Positions 34,397 through 43,138 of a stretch of DNA of 54,819 nucleotides are shown here, piece after piece. Positions within the stretch are counted from its first letter, which is position 1; every line of letters begins with the position of its first letter. Origin of the DNA: Atopostipes sp043425375 (lineage in GTDB: Bacteria; Bacillota; Bacilli; Lactobacillales; Carnobacteriaceae_A). The DNA lies in the NCBI GenBank assembly GCA_043425375.1, contig JBHWQC010000077.1, positions 1 through 54,819 of the forward strand, read 5' to 3'. A program made the position numbers and the translations under genes. The notes below the pieces were generated by a model. It ran no database searches. It saw nothing but the letters and a program-made list of their open reading frames with translations, and had not been told where the DNA came from.

Positions 34397-35428
34397 ATGT
34401 CAATTGAATTGTTGCTCGGCACGTATACAAGAAGAACAAGTAAAGGAATTTATCGGATTGAATTAAACAAAGACACCCAAAAGTTAGAGAATTTATCTTT
34501 AGTGGCTGAAGTAGGAAATCCAACTTACCTCGCTACAAATGAGGATGCTTCTATCCTCTATTCGGTCATCAGCGAAAATAATGAGGGTGGCTTAGTTTCC
34601 TTGGTGAAACAAGAAGATGGTTCTTACAAACGCCAATCCGTTGTTTTAGCGGAGGGTGCAGCACCTTGCTATGTTTCCTATGATGCCAAGCGTCAGTTGG
34701 TTTATACGGCAAACTACCACAATGGGGAAGTGGCTGTTTACAAAACAGATCATAAAGGGCATTTAGAATTAGCCGACACAGTAGCACATGAAGGAAGCTC
34801 CGTGCATGAAAATCAAGATGCGCCGCATGCCCATTATCTGCATTTAACACCTGATGAACAGTTTGTTGTGGCCTGTGACTTAGGGACCGACAAAGTGTAT
34901 ACGTACGAAGTCTCAAAAGATGGCAAGTTAAAGGAGAAGACACATTTAAAGGTTGCGCCTGGTACGGGACCGCGCCACTTAGTCTTCCATCCTACTTTAG
35001 ATCAAGCGTATTTATTTGGGGAGTTAAGCAGTGAAGTGCTCGTTTTAGATTACGATACGATAAGTGGTGAATTTTCCGTGAAACAAACCATTTCAACAAT
35101 TCCATCCGATCATGAAGGCTTTAATAGTGGGGCGGCTATCCGCATTTCAAACGACGGGAACTTTTTATATGCATCCAATCGCGGACACAACTCTATTGTC
35201 ACTTATGCGGTGGATCAAGAAGGTAAAATTTCTCTTCTGAATTACACACCAACGGAAGGCGAAACACCAAGAGATTTCAACTTAACATCGGATGATCAGT
35301 ATGTAGTCGTTGGCCATCAAGATGAAGATTATTTGACTTTGTTTGAACGAGATGGAGAAACAGGCAAACTCTCCTTGCTTCAAAAAGAAGTTGAAGGACC
35401 TGAAGTAGTCTGTGTCGCCAACGTTTAA
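34397..35428 (+). CDS. pgl: 6-phosphogluconolactonase, beta-propeller type
   Basis: Hydrolyses 6-phosphogluconolactone in the pentose phosphate pathway. The 343-residue protein is a seven-bladed propeller of the YkgB/lactonase family (PF10282): LLLGTYTRRTSKGIYRIELN at the N terminus, APCYVSYDAKRQLVYTANYHNGEV, DAPHAHYLHLTPDEQFV, GTGPRHLVFHP and YASNRGHNSIVTY. AAGGGGG precedes the ATG. It is monocistronic, ending in a perfect terminator. Confidence 0.9.
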   Translation: MSIELLLGTYTRRTSKGIYRIELNKDTQKLENLSLVAEVGNPTYLATNEDASILYSVISENNEGGLVSLVKQEDGSYKRQSVVLAEGAAPCYVSYDAKRQLVYTANYHNGEVAVYKTDHKGHLELADTVAHEGSSVHENQDAPHAHYLHLTPDEQFVVACDLGTDKVYTYEVSKDGKLKEKTHLKVAPGTGPRHLVFHPTLDQAYLFGELSSEVLVLDYDTISGEFSVKQTISTIPSDHEGFNSGAAIRISNDGNFLYASNRGHNSIVTYAVDQEGKISLLNYTPTEGETPRDFNLTSDDQYVVVGHQDEDYLTLFERDGETGKLSLLQKEVEGPEVVCVANV

Positions 35429-35451
35429 AGATTCCTTTGGAAAGATAAAGG

Positions 35452-35487
35452 CTAGAAAATGAGGTTTCGCTCATTTTCTAGTTTTTT
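35452..35487 (+). terminator. Rho-independent terminator of pgl
   Basis: CTAGAAAATGAG (35452-35463) and CTCATTTTCTAG (35470-35481) form a perfect 12-bp stem with a 6-nt loop, followed by TTTTTTG. Confidence 0.92.
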
Positions 35488-35543
35488 GTTTAACTTTTTA
35501 AGTATGAGCTTATTGAGCTGTTTACCTGTTACGTTTTAGAAAC

Positions 35544-35699
35544 TCACAACAGCTAGAAAACTGTTTCCTGCTGCATTTATAAAAAACGCAACAGGTTTTT
35601 GGCGTTTGGCTGTTGTGTTTTTAAAACATGCAACTGATTTTTAGCACTAAATTGTTGCGTGTTAAAAAAACGCAGCAGCTTTGCTCTTAATCTTTAAAC
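35544..35699. repeat. Imperfect tandem repeats of 41-43 bp with internal dyads
   Basis: Three and a half units start at about 35544, 35587, 35628 and 35671. Each opens with a CAACAG-like word (ACAACAG, GCAACAG, GCAACTG, GCAGCAG), passes a T-rich middle, has CTGTTG-like (CTGCTG, CTGTTG, TTGTTG) about 20 bp on, and closes with TTTTAAAA or TTAAAAAAA. The first and last words are complementary, so each unit could fold into a hairpin. Confidence 0.6.
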
Positions 35700-35747
35700 A
35701 AATTGATTGAGGGTTAAGTTTACTAGCTGCCTTTCGTATTTATTCTC

Positions 35748-35782
35748 CCACCGGTTGCATCTTCGCATTTCACAACCGGTGG
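35748..35782. repeat. Perfect 10-bp inverted repeat CCACCGGTTG
   Basis: CCACCGGTTG (35748-35757) and CAACCGGTGG (35773-35782) are separated by 15 bp. No T-tract follows on either strand, so it is not a classic terminator. The remainder of the 485-bp gap between pgl and the IIA gene holds no gene. Confidence 0.6.
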
Positions 35783-35854
35783 CAGTCTATTTATGAGGCG
35801 TTTTTGAAATTTGTGTCAGGTTTACAGTCAAGCTGCCGCTTTACCCACAAAATA

Positions 35855-35896
35855 AAGACGGAACCGAAGGGGTAACCCCTCGATTCCGTCTTTTTT
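35855..35896 (+). terminator. Terminator between convergent pgl and IIA genes
   Basis: AAGACGGAA-CGA-GGGG pairs with CCCC-TCG-TTCCGTCTT through 16 bp with two single-base mismatches around a TAA loop (35855-35892). It runs into TTTTTT on the plus strand; the minus side is only moderately T-rich, but it lies 17 bp past the IIA stop and probably ends that gene too. Confidence 0.75.
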
Positions 35897-35913
35897 ATTC
35901 TATTTCAGCCGAT

Positions 35914-36408
35914 TTAATTGCTTTCGACTTCTCCTATAACTTCTCCACGTGAAACTGTTCCTGTTTTATCTAGAGTAAAGCTTTTTACTTCATCCATATT
36001 CGTGAAAACAACAATGATTGTTTTCGGCTTTTCTGCAGTATCGAGTGCCGTTAAATCAATTGTTGCTAATAAAGTATCTTGCGTGACTTTGTCTCCTTCG
36101 TTGACATGGACTTCAAAAGGTCCTCCCTCTAGCTCAACTGTATCCACACCCATATGCACGAGAATTTCAATGCCGTTGTCCAATTCAAGACCTAAGGCGT
36201 GTTTAGTTGGGAAGACAGAAACCACTTTCCCTTCTACTGGAGCGTACACCTCGCCATTTGTTGGTTCAACGCCAAAGCCGTCACCCATCATTTTTTGTGA
36301 AAATACAGGATCTGGAACCTCTTCTATCGGAATAACTTCGCCATCCACTAAATTGTAAAGTGTCGTTTCTTTGTTCTCATTTTTTTTCAAAAAATCAAAA
36401 AGTGCCAT
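35914..36408 (-). CDS. crr: Stand-alone PTS glucose-type IIA protein
   Basis: Cytoplasmic phosphocarrier of 164 residues. The IIA-Glc fold is clear: GEVYAPVEGKVVSVFP, H70 in PTKHALGLEL and the phosphorylated H85 in ILVHMGVDTVEL. It takes phosphate from HPr and may serve membrane permeases lacking their own IIA, or regulate. The start at 36408 has AAGGGG upstream; the frame runs 13 codons further but without a ribosome site. No IIB/IIC gene adjoins. Confidence 0.9.
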   Translation of the reverse strand: MALFDFLKKNENKETTLYNLVDGEVIPIEEVPDPVFSQKMMGDGFGVEPTNGEVYAPVEGKVVSVFPTKHALGLELDNGIEILVHMGVDTVELEGGPFEVHVNEGDKVTQDTLLATIDLTALDTAEKPKTIIVVFTNMDEVKSFTLDKTGTVSRGEVIGEVESN

Positions 36409-36452
36409 TTTTATCCCCTTCTTTCGATTTTTCTGTTCTCTGTTCATTATAA

Positions 36453-36935
36453 TTAATTTAACAGAAATTGACTAACATTAACTAGTAAAGTGATTGATAA
36501 TATCACACCGGCAAGTATATAGAGTGTTTTTGGCTGAAAAGCGCTTTGGTTTTTCTCTTCCTCCGTAAAATAAGCGGGATTGACTCTGTTAGGTAGTTTA
36601 TACCAAACAAACAAAACAAATAGAAACCCAAAAAGATTTCTTGAGAGTAACTGTTGGACGCCTGCTACTTTTAAGAGTTTATCTCCCGCTCCATTTCGCG
36701 TCCGTTCAGAGACATGGGTGTGGTGAAAGACAAATGCCAAGCCCATATTCATACTCTGATAGACAAGCGGCGACACATCCTCTCTGTAAACCGTCTGCAG
36801 TTCTGGCGACTCAGTGATTCGAGGCAGAACGAGAATAAAAAACAAAGCCGGCACTATTAGCCAGTAAGCTTTTAAAAGGTTCCAATATTTTTGATCCGGT
36901 CGCTCTTGGGGCGCTTTTTTGCGTTCAAATGCCAA
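36453..36935 (-). CDS. Small membrane protein of unknown function
   Basis: A 160-residue protein, not recognised. A basic N terminus (FERKKAPQERPDQKYW) is followed by three hydrophobic segments (about 23-40, 96-112 and 137-156), with a polar extracellular or cytoplasmic loop between the first two containing FHHTHVSERTR. The start is TTG at 36935, with AAGGAG 10 nt upstream. It is 44 bp upstream of crr, so the two may be cotranscribed. Confidence 0.65.
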   Translation of the reverse strand: MAFERKKAPQERPDQKYWNLLKAYWLIVPALFFILVLPRITESPELQTVYREDVSPLVYQSMNMGLAFVFHHTHVSERTRNGAGDKLLKVAGVQQLLSRNLFGFLFVLFVWYKLPNRVNPAYFTEEEKNQSAFQPKTLYILAGVILSITLLVNVSQFLLN

Positions 36936-37087
36936 AATGATTTCTCTCCTTCTCGAATCATTGTACCATTTAGGGAGAAGTCACCAAAATATTTTTCGAG
37001 AAAACGATTGCTTTTGAAAAAGATTTTGGTTTTTCTTCAAAAGTAGCGTATTATATTGTGGTAAGTATTTTGAAGGAGTGAACAAGC

Positions 37088-37906
37088 TTGTTAGTAGAAA
37101 TGATTAAATCGATTATTTTAGGGATTGTCCAAGGGATTACAGAATGGCTTCCCATTAGCAGTACCGGGCATATGATTTTAGTGGATGAATTTTTAGTCTT
37201 AAATCAAAGTGCCGCTTTTAAAGAAATGTATTTTGTGGTGATTCAACTCGCCTCTGTTTTTGCAGTCATTTTAATTTACTTTCAGCGGCTGAATCCCTTT
37301 TCTCAACCGACGAAAGATTTGCAGAAAAAAACGTGGAACATTTGGTTCAAAGTTATTATCGGAATCATTCCAGTAGGGATTATGGGGCTGTTGTTTGAAG
37401 ATGTTGTCAATGAGTACTTCTATAATTGGCAAACAGTAGCCATTGCTTTGATTGTTTATGGTATTGCCTTTATTGTAATTGAACGGTGGAACCGAACACG
37501 CCCAACGAAAGCGACGAGTTGGGAAACTTTTACACCGAAACAAGCTTTTCAAGTAGGGCTTTTCCAAGTACTTTCCTTAATTCCAGGGACGTCCCGGTCA
37601 GGTTCAACCATTATGGGTGGTATTTTAATTGGAGCTGACCGCCCTATTGCCGCCGAGTTTTCATTCTTTATGTCGATTCCGGTAATGTTTGGAGCTAGTC
37701 TAGTCAAACTGCTTGGTTTTGGCTTTCAATTTACGCCGGAAGAACTGATCGTATTAATCGTCGGAAGCATCGCATCCTTTGTGGTATCTGTCTTTGCCAT
37801 CAAGTTTTTGATGAGCTATATTCAAAAGAATGACTTTACTGCTTTCGGTTGGTACCGAATCATTATTGGTGCGGTGGTTCTTTTATACTTTGGCGTTATC
37901 GCTTAA
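37088..37906 (+). CDS. uppP: Undecaprenyl-diphosphatase
   Basis: Recycles undecaprenyl pyrophosphate to the monophosphate carrier for wall synthesis, giving bacitracin tolerance when abundant. A multi-span membrane protein of 272 residues with both BacA signatures, ITEWLPISSTGHMIL and the catalytic LIPGTSRSGSTIMGG. The start is TTG, with GAAGGAG 9 nt upstream; an ATG four codons later is too far from the ribosome site. A dyad TTTTGAA/TTCAAAA lies in the upstream region near a TATATT. Confidence 0.95.
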   Translation: MLVEMIKSIILGIVQGITEWLPISSTGHMILVDEFLVLNQSAAFKEMYFVVIQLASVFAVILIYFQRLNPFSQPTKDLQKKTWNIWFKVIIGIIPVGIMGLLFEDVVNEYFYNWQTVAIALIVYGIAFIVIERWNRTRPTKATSWETFTPKQAFQVGLFQVLSLIPGTSRSGSTIMGGILIGADRPIAAEFSFFMSIPVMFGASLVKLLGFGFQFTPEELIVLIVGSIASFVVSVFAIKFLMSYIQKNDFTAFGWYRIIIGAVVLLYFGVIA

Positions 37907-37914
37907 CGTTATAT

Positions 37915-37948
37915 AAAAAAAGCAGACCTTTTAGGAGGTCTGCTTTTT
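37915..37948. terminator. Bidirectional terminator between uppP and glgP
   Basis: AGCAGACCT (37921-37929) and AGGTCTGCT (37936-37944) form a perfect 9-bp stem flanked by AAAAAA and TTTTT, so it can end both convergent transcripts. Confidence 0.85.
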
Positions 37949-37953
37949 CATGG

Positions 37954-40398
37954 TTATTTCGTCGATAAGATGGATTCGCGGTCCACTAACTGGACCCCTT
38001 TCCCTGGTTCAGCATAAGAATGCGCATGCCAGATTTCATCCGCGTATTGTTTAATTGTAAAGTCAGCGGAAAATGGTGCACTTTCTGCAATATTCAACAG
38101 CACCATTTGATTCCAAGCTTTTTGATCTGCATATAATTCGTCAATTGCTTGTTGCGCTTCGACATACGAGTTGAAATCTTCTAAAACAAAATATTCATCG
38201 CCATAGTGCACGAGCGAATCGAAGATGGATTGTCCTTCTGACTCAATGCCAGGAATTGTCCCATCGGTTAACGCATTCATTACTTGATGGATACGGTCAT
38301 CGTTTTGGTAAATTTCATATGGATTATAGTGAGGCTGCAGTTTTTTGACTTCCTCCGCATTTAACCCAAATAAGAACATATTCTTATCCCCCACCAACTG
38401 GTTAATCTCAACGTTGGCGCCATCAAGCGTTGCGAGCGTCAACGCTCCGTTGGACATCAGTTTCATGTTACTTGTTCCGGACGCTTCTTTCCCTGCAAGT
38501 GAAATCTGTTCAGACACATCAGCAGCTGGAATAATGCGTTCCGCATAGGAAACCCCGTAATTTTCAATAAAGACAATCTTCAATTTGTCACCGACATCAG
38601 GGTCGTTGTTCACTAAATCTGCCAGTGAGTTGATGACTTTAATGATTTCCTTTGCATAAATATAGCTCGGAGCCGCCTTGGCGCCGAAAATAAAGACGCG
38701 CGGTTGCAGCTCTTCTTTTGGATTTTCTTTAATGTATAGATAGCGGGCTAAAATATGCAACATATTCAAATGTTGCCGTTTATAGGCATGCAGGCGTTTA
38801 ATTTGCACATCAAAAATCGCATCTGGAGAGATTTCAAGGCCCATTTCTCGATAGACTAAATCAGCAAACCGTTTTTTGTTCTCGTGTTTAATGGCTGCCA
38901 ATTCGTTTAACGTAGCATCCTCATCGATAAAGCCTTTAAGCAGTTTCATTTCCGAAGGAGATACACGCCATTTTTCGCCAATTTTTTCATCAATCAAAGA
39001 AGATAAACGGGGGTTTGATAAGTGAATCCATCGACGATGGGTAATGCCATTTGTTTTATTGTTAAAACGGTCTGGATATAACAGATTAAAGGGCTGTAAA
39101 GTCTCGTCTTTTAAAATCTCTGTATGCAGACGCGCCACGCCGTTGACGCTATGGCTGCCAATAATCGCTAAATGCGCCATATGCACCATGCCGTCGCGAA
39201 TAATCGATGTTTTCCAAGCTTTTTCTTCCCCGTAAATCTCTTTCACTTCTTCAATATGGCGGTGGTTAATTTCTTCTATAATCATATAAATCCGTGGCAG
39301 TAAGTTTTGGACCATCTCTACCGGCCATTTTTCAAGCGCTTCAGCTAAAATCGTATGGTTGGTATAGCTACACACTTTCTTTGTAATTTCCCAAGCACTG
39401 TCCCAGCTCATCAACTCTTCATCAATTAAGATGCGCATTAATTCGGGCACAACTAAAGCCGGGTGGGTGTCGTTAATATGAATTTGAATATATTCAGGCA
39501 TATGCGTACGTTTGACATTATACTTTTTAAAATGACGCACAATTGATTGTACTCCAGCAGAAACCATAAAATATTCCTGCTTTAGTCGTAGCAGCAAGCC
39601 TTCATAGTTGGAATCATCTGGGTAGAGCACTTGTGTAATTTCTTGGATTTCACGACGTGATTCAAGAGTAGCATAATGGCTTTCTTCCTCTTCAGGAATC
39701 TCAGCCGACCACAGGCGAACATTATTTACAATGTCATTGCGATAACCGACCGCCGGTGTATCATAAGGCACAGCTAAAACGTTGGTTGTGTGTTCGTATT
39801 TTGGCGTTAAATTCCCCTGTTTACCTTCTTCCAGCCATACATTTCCGCCAAAGCGGACCATACAAGAGGATTGTTCGTTTCTCGTTTCCCAAACGTTTTT
39901 CCGTCTCAGCCAGTGATCGGGCACTTCAACTTGATGGCCATCGACAAATTTTTGTTCAAACAAGCCATATTGGTAGCGAATCCCATTGCCGTGGCCCGGT
40001 ATTCCAAGGGACGCAAGCGAGTCCATAAAACAAGACGCCAAACGGCCAAGTCCCCCATTCCCTAAAGCAGGATCGGGCTCTGCGCGTTCGATTTGTTTAT
40101 AGTCCAGTCCTAACTGTTCCAGCCCTTCGTGTACGGTATCAAGCAGGCCTAAATTGTACATATTATTGGTGAGCTGAGTCCCAGGCAAAAACTCCATAGA
40201 AAAGTAATACACTTGTTTCGCCTTGCGCCCACGATACATCGTTCGTGTATTGCTCCAATCTTTGGACAAATAACGTCCAATTAAGCGTCCCAACGCATGA
40301 TAATGCTGCTCCGTGGTTCCTTCTTTATAAGGAAAAGCGTATGTAGATTCAAACATTTCCTTGTATTCTTGAATAAACTCTTTTACTGTTCGTGTCAT
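37954..40398 (-). CDS. glgP: Glycogen/maltodextrin phosphorylase
   Basis: Releases glucose 1-phosphate from glycogen ends using phosphate. The GT35 fold with 814 residues is normal: ALGNGGLGRLASCFMDSLAS in the N-half, the hinge ETLKKWP-like region (ALEKWPVEMVQNLLPR), KTNGITHRRW, and the PLP-lysine motif EASGTSNMKLMSNGALTLATLDGANVEI. It is the last gene of the glg operon, 115 bp behind glgA; the gap contains a long hairpin. GGAGG precedes the ATG. Confidence 0.96.
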   Translation of the reverse strand: MTRTVKEFIQEYKEMFESTYAFPYKEGTTEQHYHALGRLIGRYLSKDWSNTRTMYRGRKAKQVYYFSMEFLPGTQLTNNMYNLGLLDTVHEGLEQLGLDYKQIERAEPDPALGNGGLGRLASCFMDSLASLGIPGHGNGIRYQYGLFEQKFVDGHQVEVPDHWLRRKNVWETRNEQSSCMVRFGGNVWLEEGKQGNLTPKYEHTTNVLAVPYDTPAVGYRNDIVNNVRLWSAEIPEEEESHYATLESRREIQEITQVLYPDDSNYEGLLLRLKQEYFMVSAGVQSIVRHFKKYNVKRTHMPEYIQIHINDTHPALVVPELMRILIDEELMSWDSAWEITKKVCSYTNHTILAEALEKWPVEMVQNLLPRIYMIIEEINHRHIEEVKEIYGEEKAWKTSIIRDGMVHMAHLAIIGSHSVNGVARLHTEILKDETLQPFNLLYPDRFNNKTNGITHRRWIHLSNPRLSSLIDEKIGEKWRVSPSEMKLLKGFIDEDATLNELAAIKHENKKRFADLVYREMGLEISPDAIFDVQIKRLHAYKRQHLNMLHILARYLYIKENPKEELQPRVFIFGAKAAPSYIYAKEIIKVINSLADLVNNDPDVGDKLKIVFIENYGVSYAERIIPAADVSEQISLAGKEASGTSNMKLMSNGALTLATLDGANVEINQLVGDKNMFLFGLNAEEVKKLQPHYNPYEIYQNDDRIHQVMNALTDGTIPGIESEGQSIFDSLVHYGDEYFVLEDFNSYVEAQQAIDELYADQKAWNQMVLLNIAESAPFSADFTIKQYADEIWHAHSYAEPGKGVQLVDRESILSTK

Positions 40399-40429
40399 TG
40401 TTTTCCTCCAATACTAGCATGTATAGAAT

Positions 40430-40492
40430 GAGAATGGATGCTCTGCAAATAAAAGCCTTTTAATACGCACTTTTATTTCCGCATCCATTCTC
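40430..40492. repeat. Long stem-loop between glgA and glgP
   Basis: Outer arms GAGAATGGATGC (40430-40441) and GCATCCATTCTC (40481-40492) are perfect. Inner arms AAATAAAAG (40447-40455) and CTTTTATTT (40470-40478) are perfect, with a small internal loop (5 vs 2 nt). In total 21 bp of stem. No long T-tract follows on the minus strand, so it could stabilise or process the operon mRNA. Confidence 0.7.
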
Positions 40493-40513
40493 ACTCATCC
40501 TTTATTCGGCTGT

Positions 40514-41953
40514 TTAAAAAGCAAGGCGTTTATATTGTTCTACATAAGCCTGCGCCGCATTTTCCCAACTGTTGTCTTCCTCCATCGCCTGTCGGATTAA
40601 ATTTGCCCATTCTTCTGGATAATCATAAAAAATGGTTAAGGCATGGTCGATGGTATTCATCATAGTGTATTCATCAAAATCATAAAAGGAAAAGCCGGTT
40701 CCTTCACCTGTTAAATGGTGATAAGGGACAACGGTATCCTTTAAGCCGCCCACTTCGTGCACAACGGGCAAAGTGCCGTAGCGCATCGAATTCATCTGAC
40801 TCAAGCCGCATGGTTCAAAAGCTGAAGGCATTAAGAACATATCGCAGCCCGCATAAATGAGTTGAGCGAGGTTAATATCAAAATCAATAATCCCTTTAAA
40901 TTTCTCCGGATACTTTTCTGTAAAGTAGTGAAAAGCCTCTTCAAAATAAGGTTTTCCCGTTCCTAAAAGAACAATTTGTAAATCTCGATAAGTCATCAGC
41001 TCATCTAAACTGTCGATAATGAGCTGCACGCCTTTTTGCTCATCAAGTCTAGTGACAACTCCCATTAAGGCCGTTTCCGCATCCACAGGCAAGCCCACTT
41101 GTTCTTGCAAAGCAGCTTTGTTTTCCGCTTTCCCCGATAAATCATCGATTGAAAAAGTAGCGGGTATCGACGGATCCGTTTCCGGATCATAGGTGTCATA
41201 ATCAATGCCATTCAGCAAGCCGACCAATTTATCGCTGACTTTTTGTAAATCTTCATGCAAGCCCATCCCAAATGCAGGGGTTTGGATTTCTTCGGCATAA
41301 GACGGACTGACGGTCGTGACCAAATCCGAATAGTAAAGACCGCCTTTCAAGAAATTCACTCGGTCATAGTATTTTAGACCATGCTCATGAAAAGCATCAT
41401 AACCGATGCCAAATAAATCACCTAAGACGTACTGATCAAAGATTCCTTGAAACATCAAGTTATGAATCGTTAACACCGTCCGGATATCGCGCAGTTTAAC
41501 TTTCCAGTGGTACTTGTCTTTGAGCAGGACGGGAATCGCTGCTGTTTGCCAATCGTTGACGTGGAAAATTTCCGGGATAAAATCGACAACTTCCAGCATT
41601 TCAATAGCCGCCAGTTGGAAAAAAGCAAATCTTTCGGCATCGTCTCCGTAGCCATAAAATTCCGGACGGTCGAAATAGAAGAGGTTATCAATAAAGTAAT
41701 ACGTAACGCCTTCTTTTTCTAATTGCTTGATGCCGCAATGCGTCTCTCGCCACCCAACGTCTACTGTAAATTGCGCGACATCTTCTAACTCTTCTTGATA
41801 AGCTTCTGGCATATGCTGTGTAAAGTACGGCAAAATGACTCTGACTTCATGCCCTTGCTTCGCCAATTCTTTTGGCAAAGCGCCTAGAACATCTCCAAGC
41901 CCCCCTGATTTAAAAAAGGGGGCACATTCTGTTCCAGCAAATAATAGCTTCAT
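40514..41953 (-). CDS. glgA: Glycogen synthase (ADP-glucose dependent)
   Basis: GT5 enzyme extending alpha-1,4-glucan from ADP-glucose. The donor motif FKSGGLGDVLGALPKEL is at the N terminus, with HVNDWQTA, TIHNLMFQG and the C-terminal FEPCGLSQMNSMRYGT. Length 479 is standard. The start is 6 bp after the glgD stop. Confidence 0.96.
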   Translation of the reverse strand: MKLLFAGTECAPFFKSGGLGDVLGALPKELAKQGHEVRVILPYFTQHMPEAYQEELEDVAQFTVDVGWRETHCGIKQLEKEGVTYYFIDNLFYFDRPEFYGYGDDAERFAFFQLAAIEMLEVVDFIPEIFHVNDWQTAAIPVLLKDKYHWKVKLRDIRTVLTIHNLMFQGIFDQYVLGDLFGIGYDAFHEHGLKYYDRVNFLKGGLYYSDLVTTVSPSYAEEIQTPAFGMGLHEDLQKVSDKLVGLLNGIDYDTYDPETDPSIPATFSIDDLSGKAENKAALQEQVGLPVDAETALMGVVTRLDEQKGVQLIIDSLDELMTYRDLQIVLLGTGKPYFEEAFHYFTEKYPEKFKGIIDFDINLAQLIYAGCDMFLMPSAFEPCGLSQMNSMRYGTLPVVHEVGGLKDTVVPYHHLTGEGTGFSFYDFDEYTMMNTIDHALTIFYDYPEEWANLIRQAMEEDNSWENAAQAYVEQYKRLAF

Positions 41954-41959
41954 TTGACA

Positions 41960-43138
41960 TCACCCTTCCACAATCTCACCAGTGGACAGTACTCTTGCTT
42001 CTTTAGACACAACAAGCGGATTGTCAGGTGTTCCTGATAATTTAGCGCCTTTCTCAACATGGACTCGTTTGTCTAAAATCACATAATTCAATTCAGCGCC
42101 TTCATCAATAAAGCAATTTTGCAAAATAATGGAATTTTTCACCACAGTATCTTGGGTAATCAAATTCTTTCTTGAGATCAGCGAGTTTTCTACAACGCCA
42201 TAAATTTCACTGTCATTTGCAAACAAGGAATTTTTTACATGCGAATGCTTCCCATAATAAGTAGGTGCAGAATTTTTTGATTTTGTAAGCACAGGGGCTT
42301 CGCGGTAAAACAAGGCGTTAAATTTATTCTCGTCTAGCATGTCCATATTGGCTTCAAAGTAACTTTTAATGTCTTCGATTGCTTTCATATAACCGGTATA
42401 TTCATAGCCAACAACCCTTGTTTCTTGATCTTGCGTGGCCAAATCCAATACGTTTTTGACAGTGACCGGCAATTCTTTCTCTTCTAATCGGTCTAAATAA
42501 TTTAAAGCTACATGCATATCGGCAATCATAAAGTCTAAGCCGAAAGCAACCGCCTCATCCATGTTTTGATAATCTTTTAAAGCATACACTTCTGCAATGT
42601 GTTTATCATTTTGCGGTTTAAAGCGATAAGCAGAGGAAACGGTGTCTGCTTTCACTTCTTTACGAGCGACTTTTTTGTAAGCGACTGTGATATTACTATT
42701 TTTATCTAAATGATAGTTCAGCATCGAGTCGATTTGCACATTGGATAACACTCTCGATCCTGTCAAAATAACGTAACTTGCTTTTGAACGTTTCAAATAA
42801 TGTCGATGATCGTAGTAGTAGTCTTCCAAGTATTCTTCATTATTTGGCAGAGACGATTTCAAATTGAGTTGTGAATGTGTAAAGATCCCGCCACCCACAA
42901 AGTTGTCTAAGCCCCAATTGATTCCTGAACGGATATGGTCATACAAAGAGCGACCAGATCCCGAAATAAAGAGAGCGGCTGATTTCACTTGCGCATTTGA
43001 CAAACTTGAAAACGGAAAGTCAATTAAACGATAGCGACAGGCAAATGGCAAAGATGCCACCGGCCGTCTATCGGTTAGAGGCATTAATTCGTCTTCTTCT
43101 TCAACCAAGTTTAAGATTGCTGCATATTTAGTCCTCAT
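41960..43138 (-). CDS. glgD: Glucose-1-phosphate adenylyltransferase regulatory subunit GlgD
   Basis: The non-catalytic partner of GlgC in Firmicutes. It shares the nucleotidyltransferase and left-handed beta-helix folds, but the nucleotide loop GGxGxRLxxLT of GlgC is replaced by LVEEEDELMPLTDRRP. It modifies affinity and regulation of GlgC. Length 392. Its start overlaps the glgC end by 11 bp, and AGGAGG lies inside glgC. Confidence 0.93.
   Translation of the reverse strand: MRTKYAAILNLVEEEDELMPLTDRRPVASLPFACRYRLIDFPFSSLSNAQVKSAALFISGSGRSLYDHIRSGINWGLDNFVGGGIFTHSQLNLKSSLPNNEEYLEDYYYDHRHYLKRSKASYVILTGSRVLSNVQIDSMLNYHLDKNSNITVAYKKVARKEVKADTVSSAYRFKPQNDKHIAEVYALKDYQNMDEAVAFGLDFMIADMHVALNYLDRLEEKELPVTVKNVLDLATQDQETRVVGYEYTGYMKAIEDIKSYFEANMDMLDENKFNALFYREAPVLTKSKNSAPTYYGKHSHVKNSLFANDSEIYGVVENSLISRKNLITQDTVVKNSIILQNCFIDEGAELNYVILDKRVHVEKGAKLSGTPDNPLVVSKEARVLSTGEIVEG

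Noticed and set aside
35544..35699. CRISPR array
   Set aside because: Units are degenerate, abut each other without unique spacers, and no cas gene is near.
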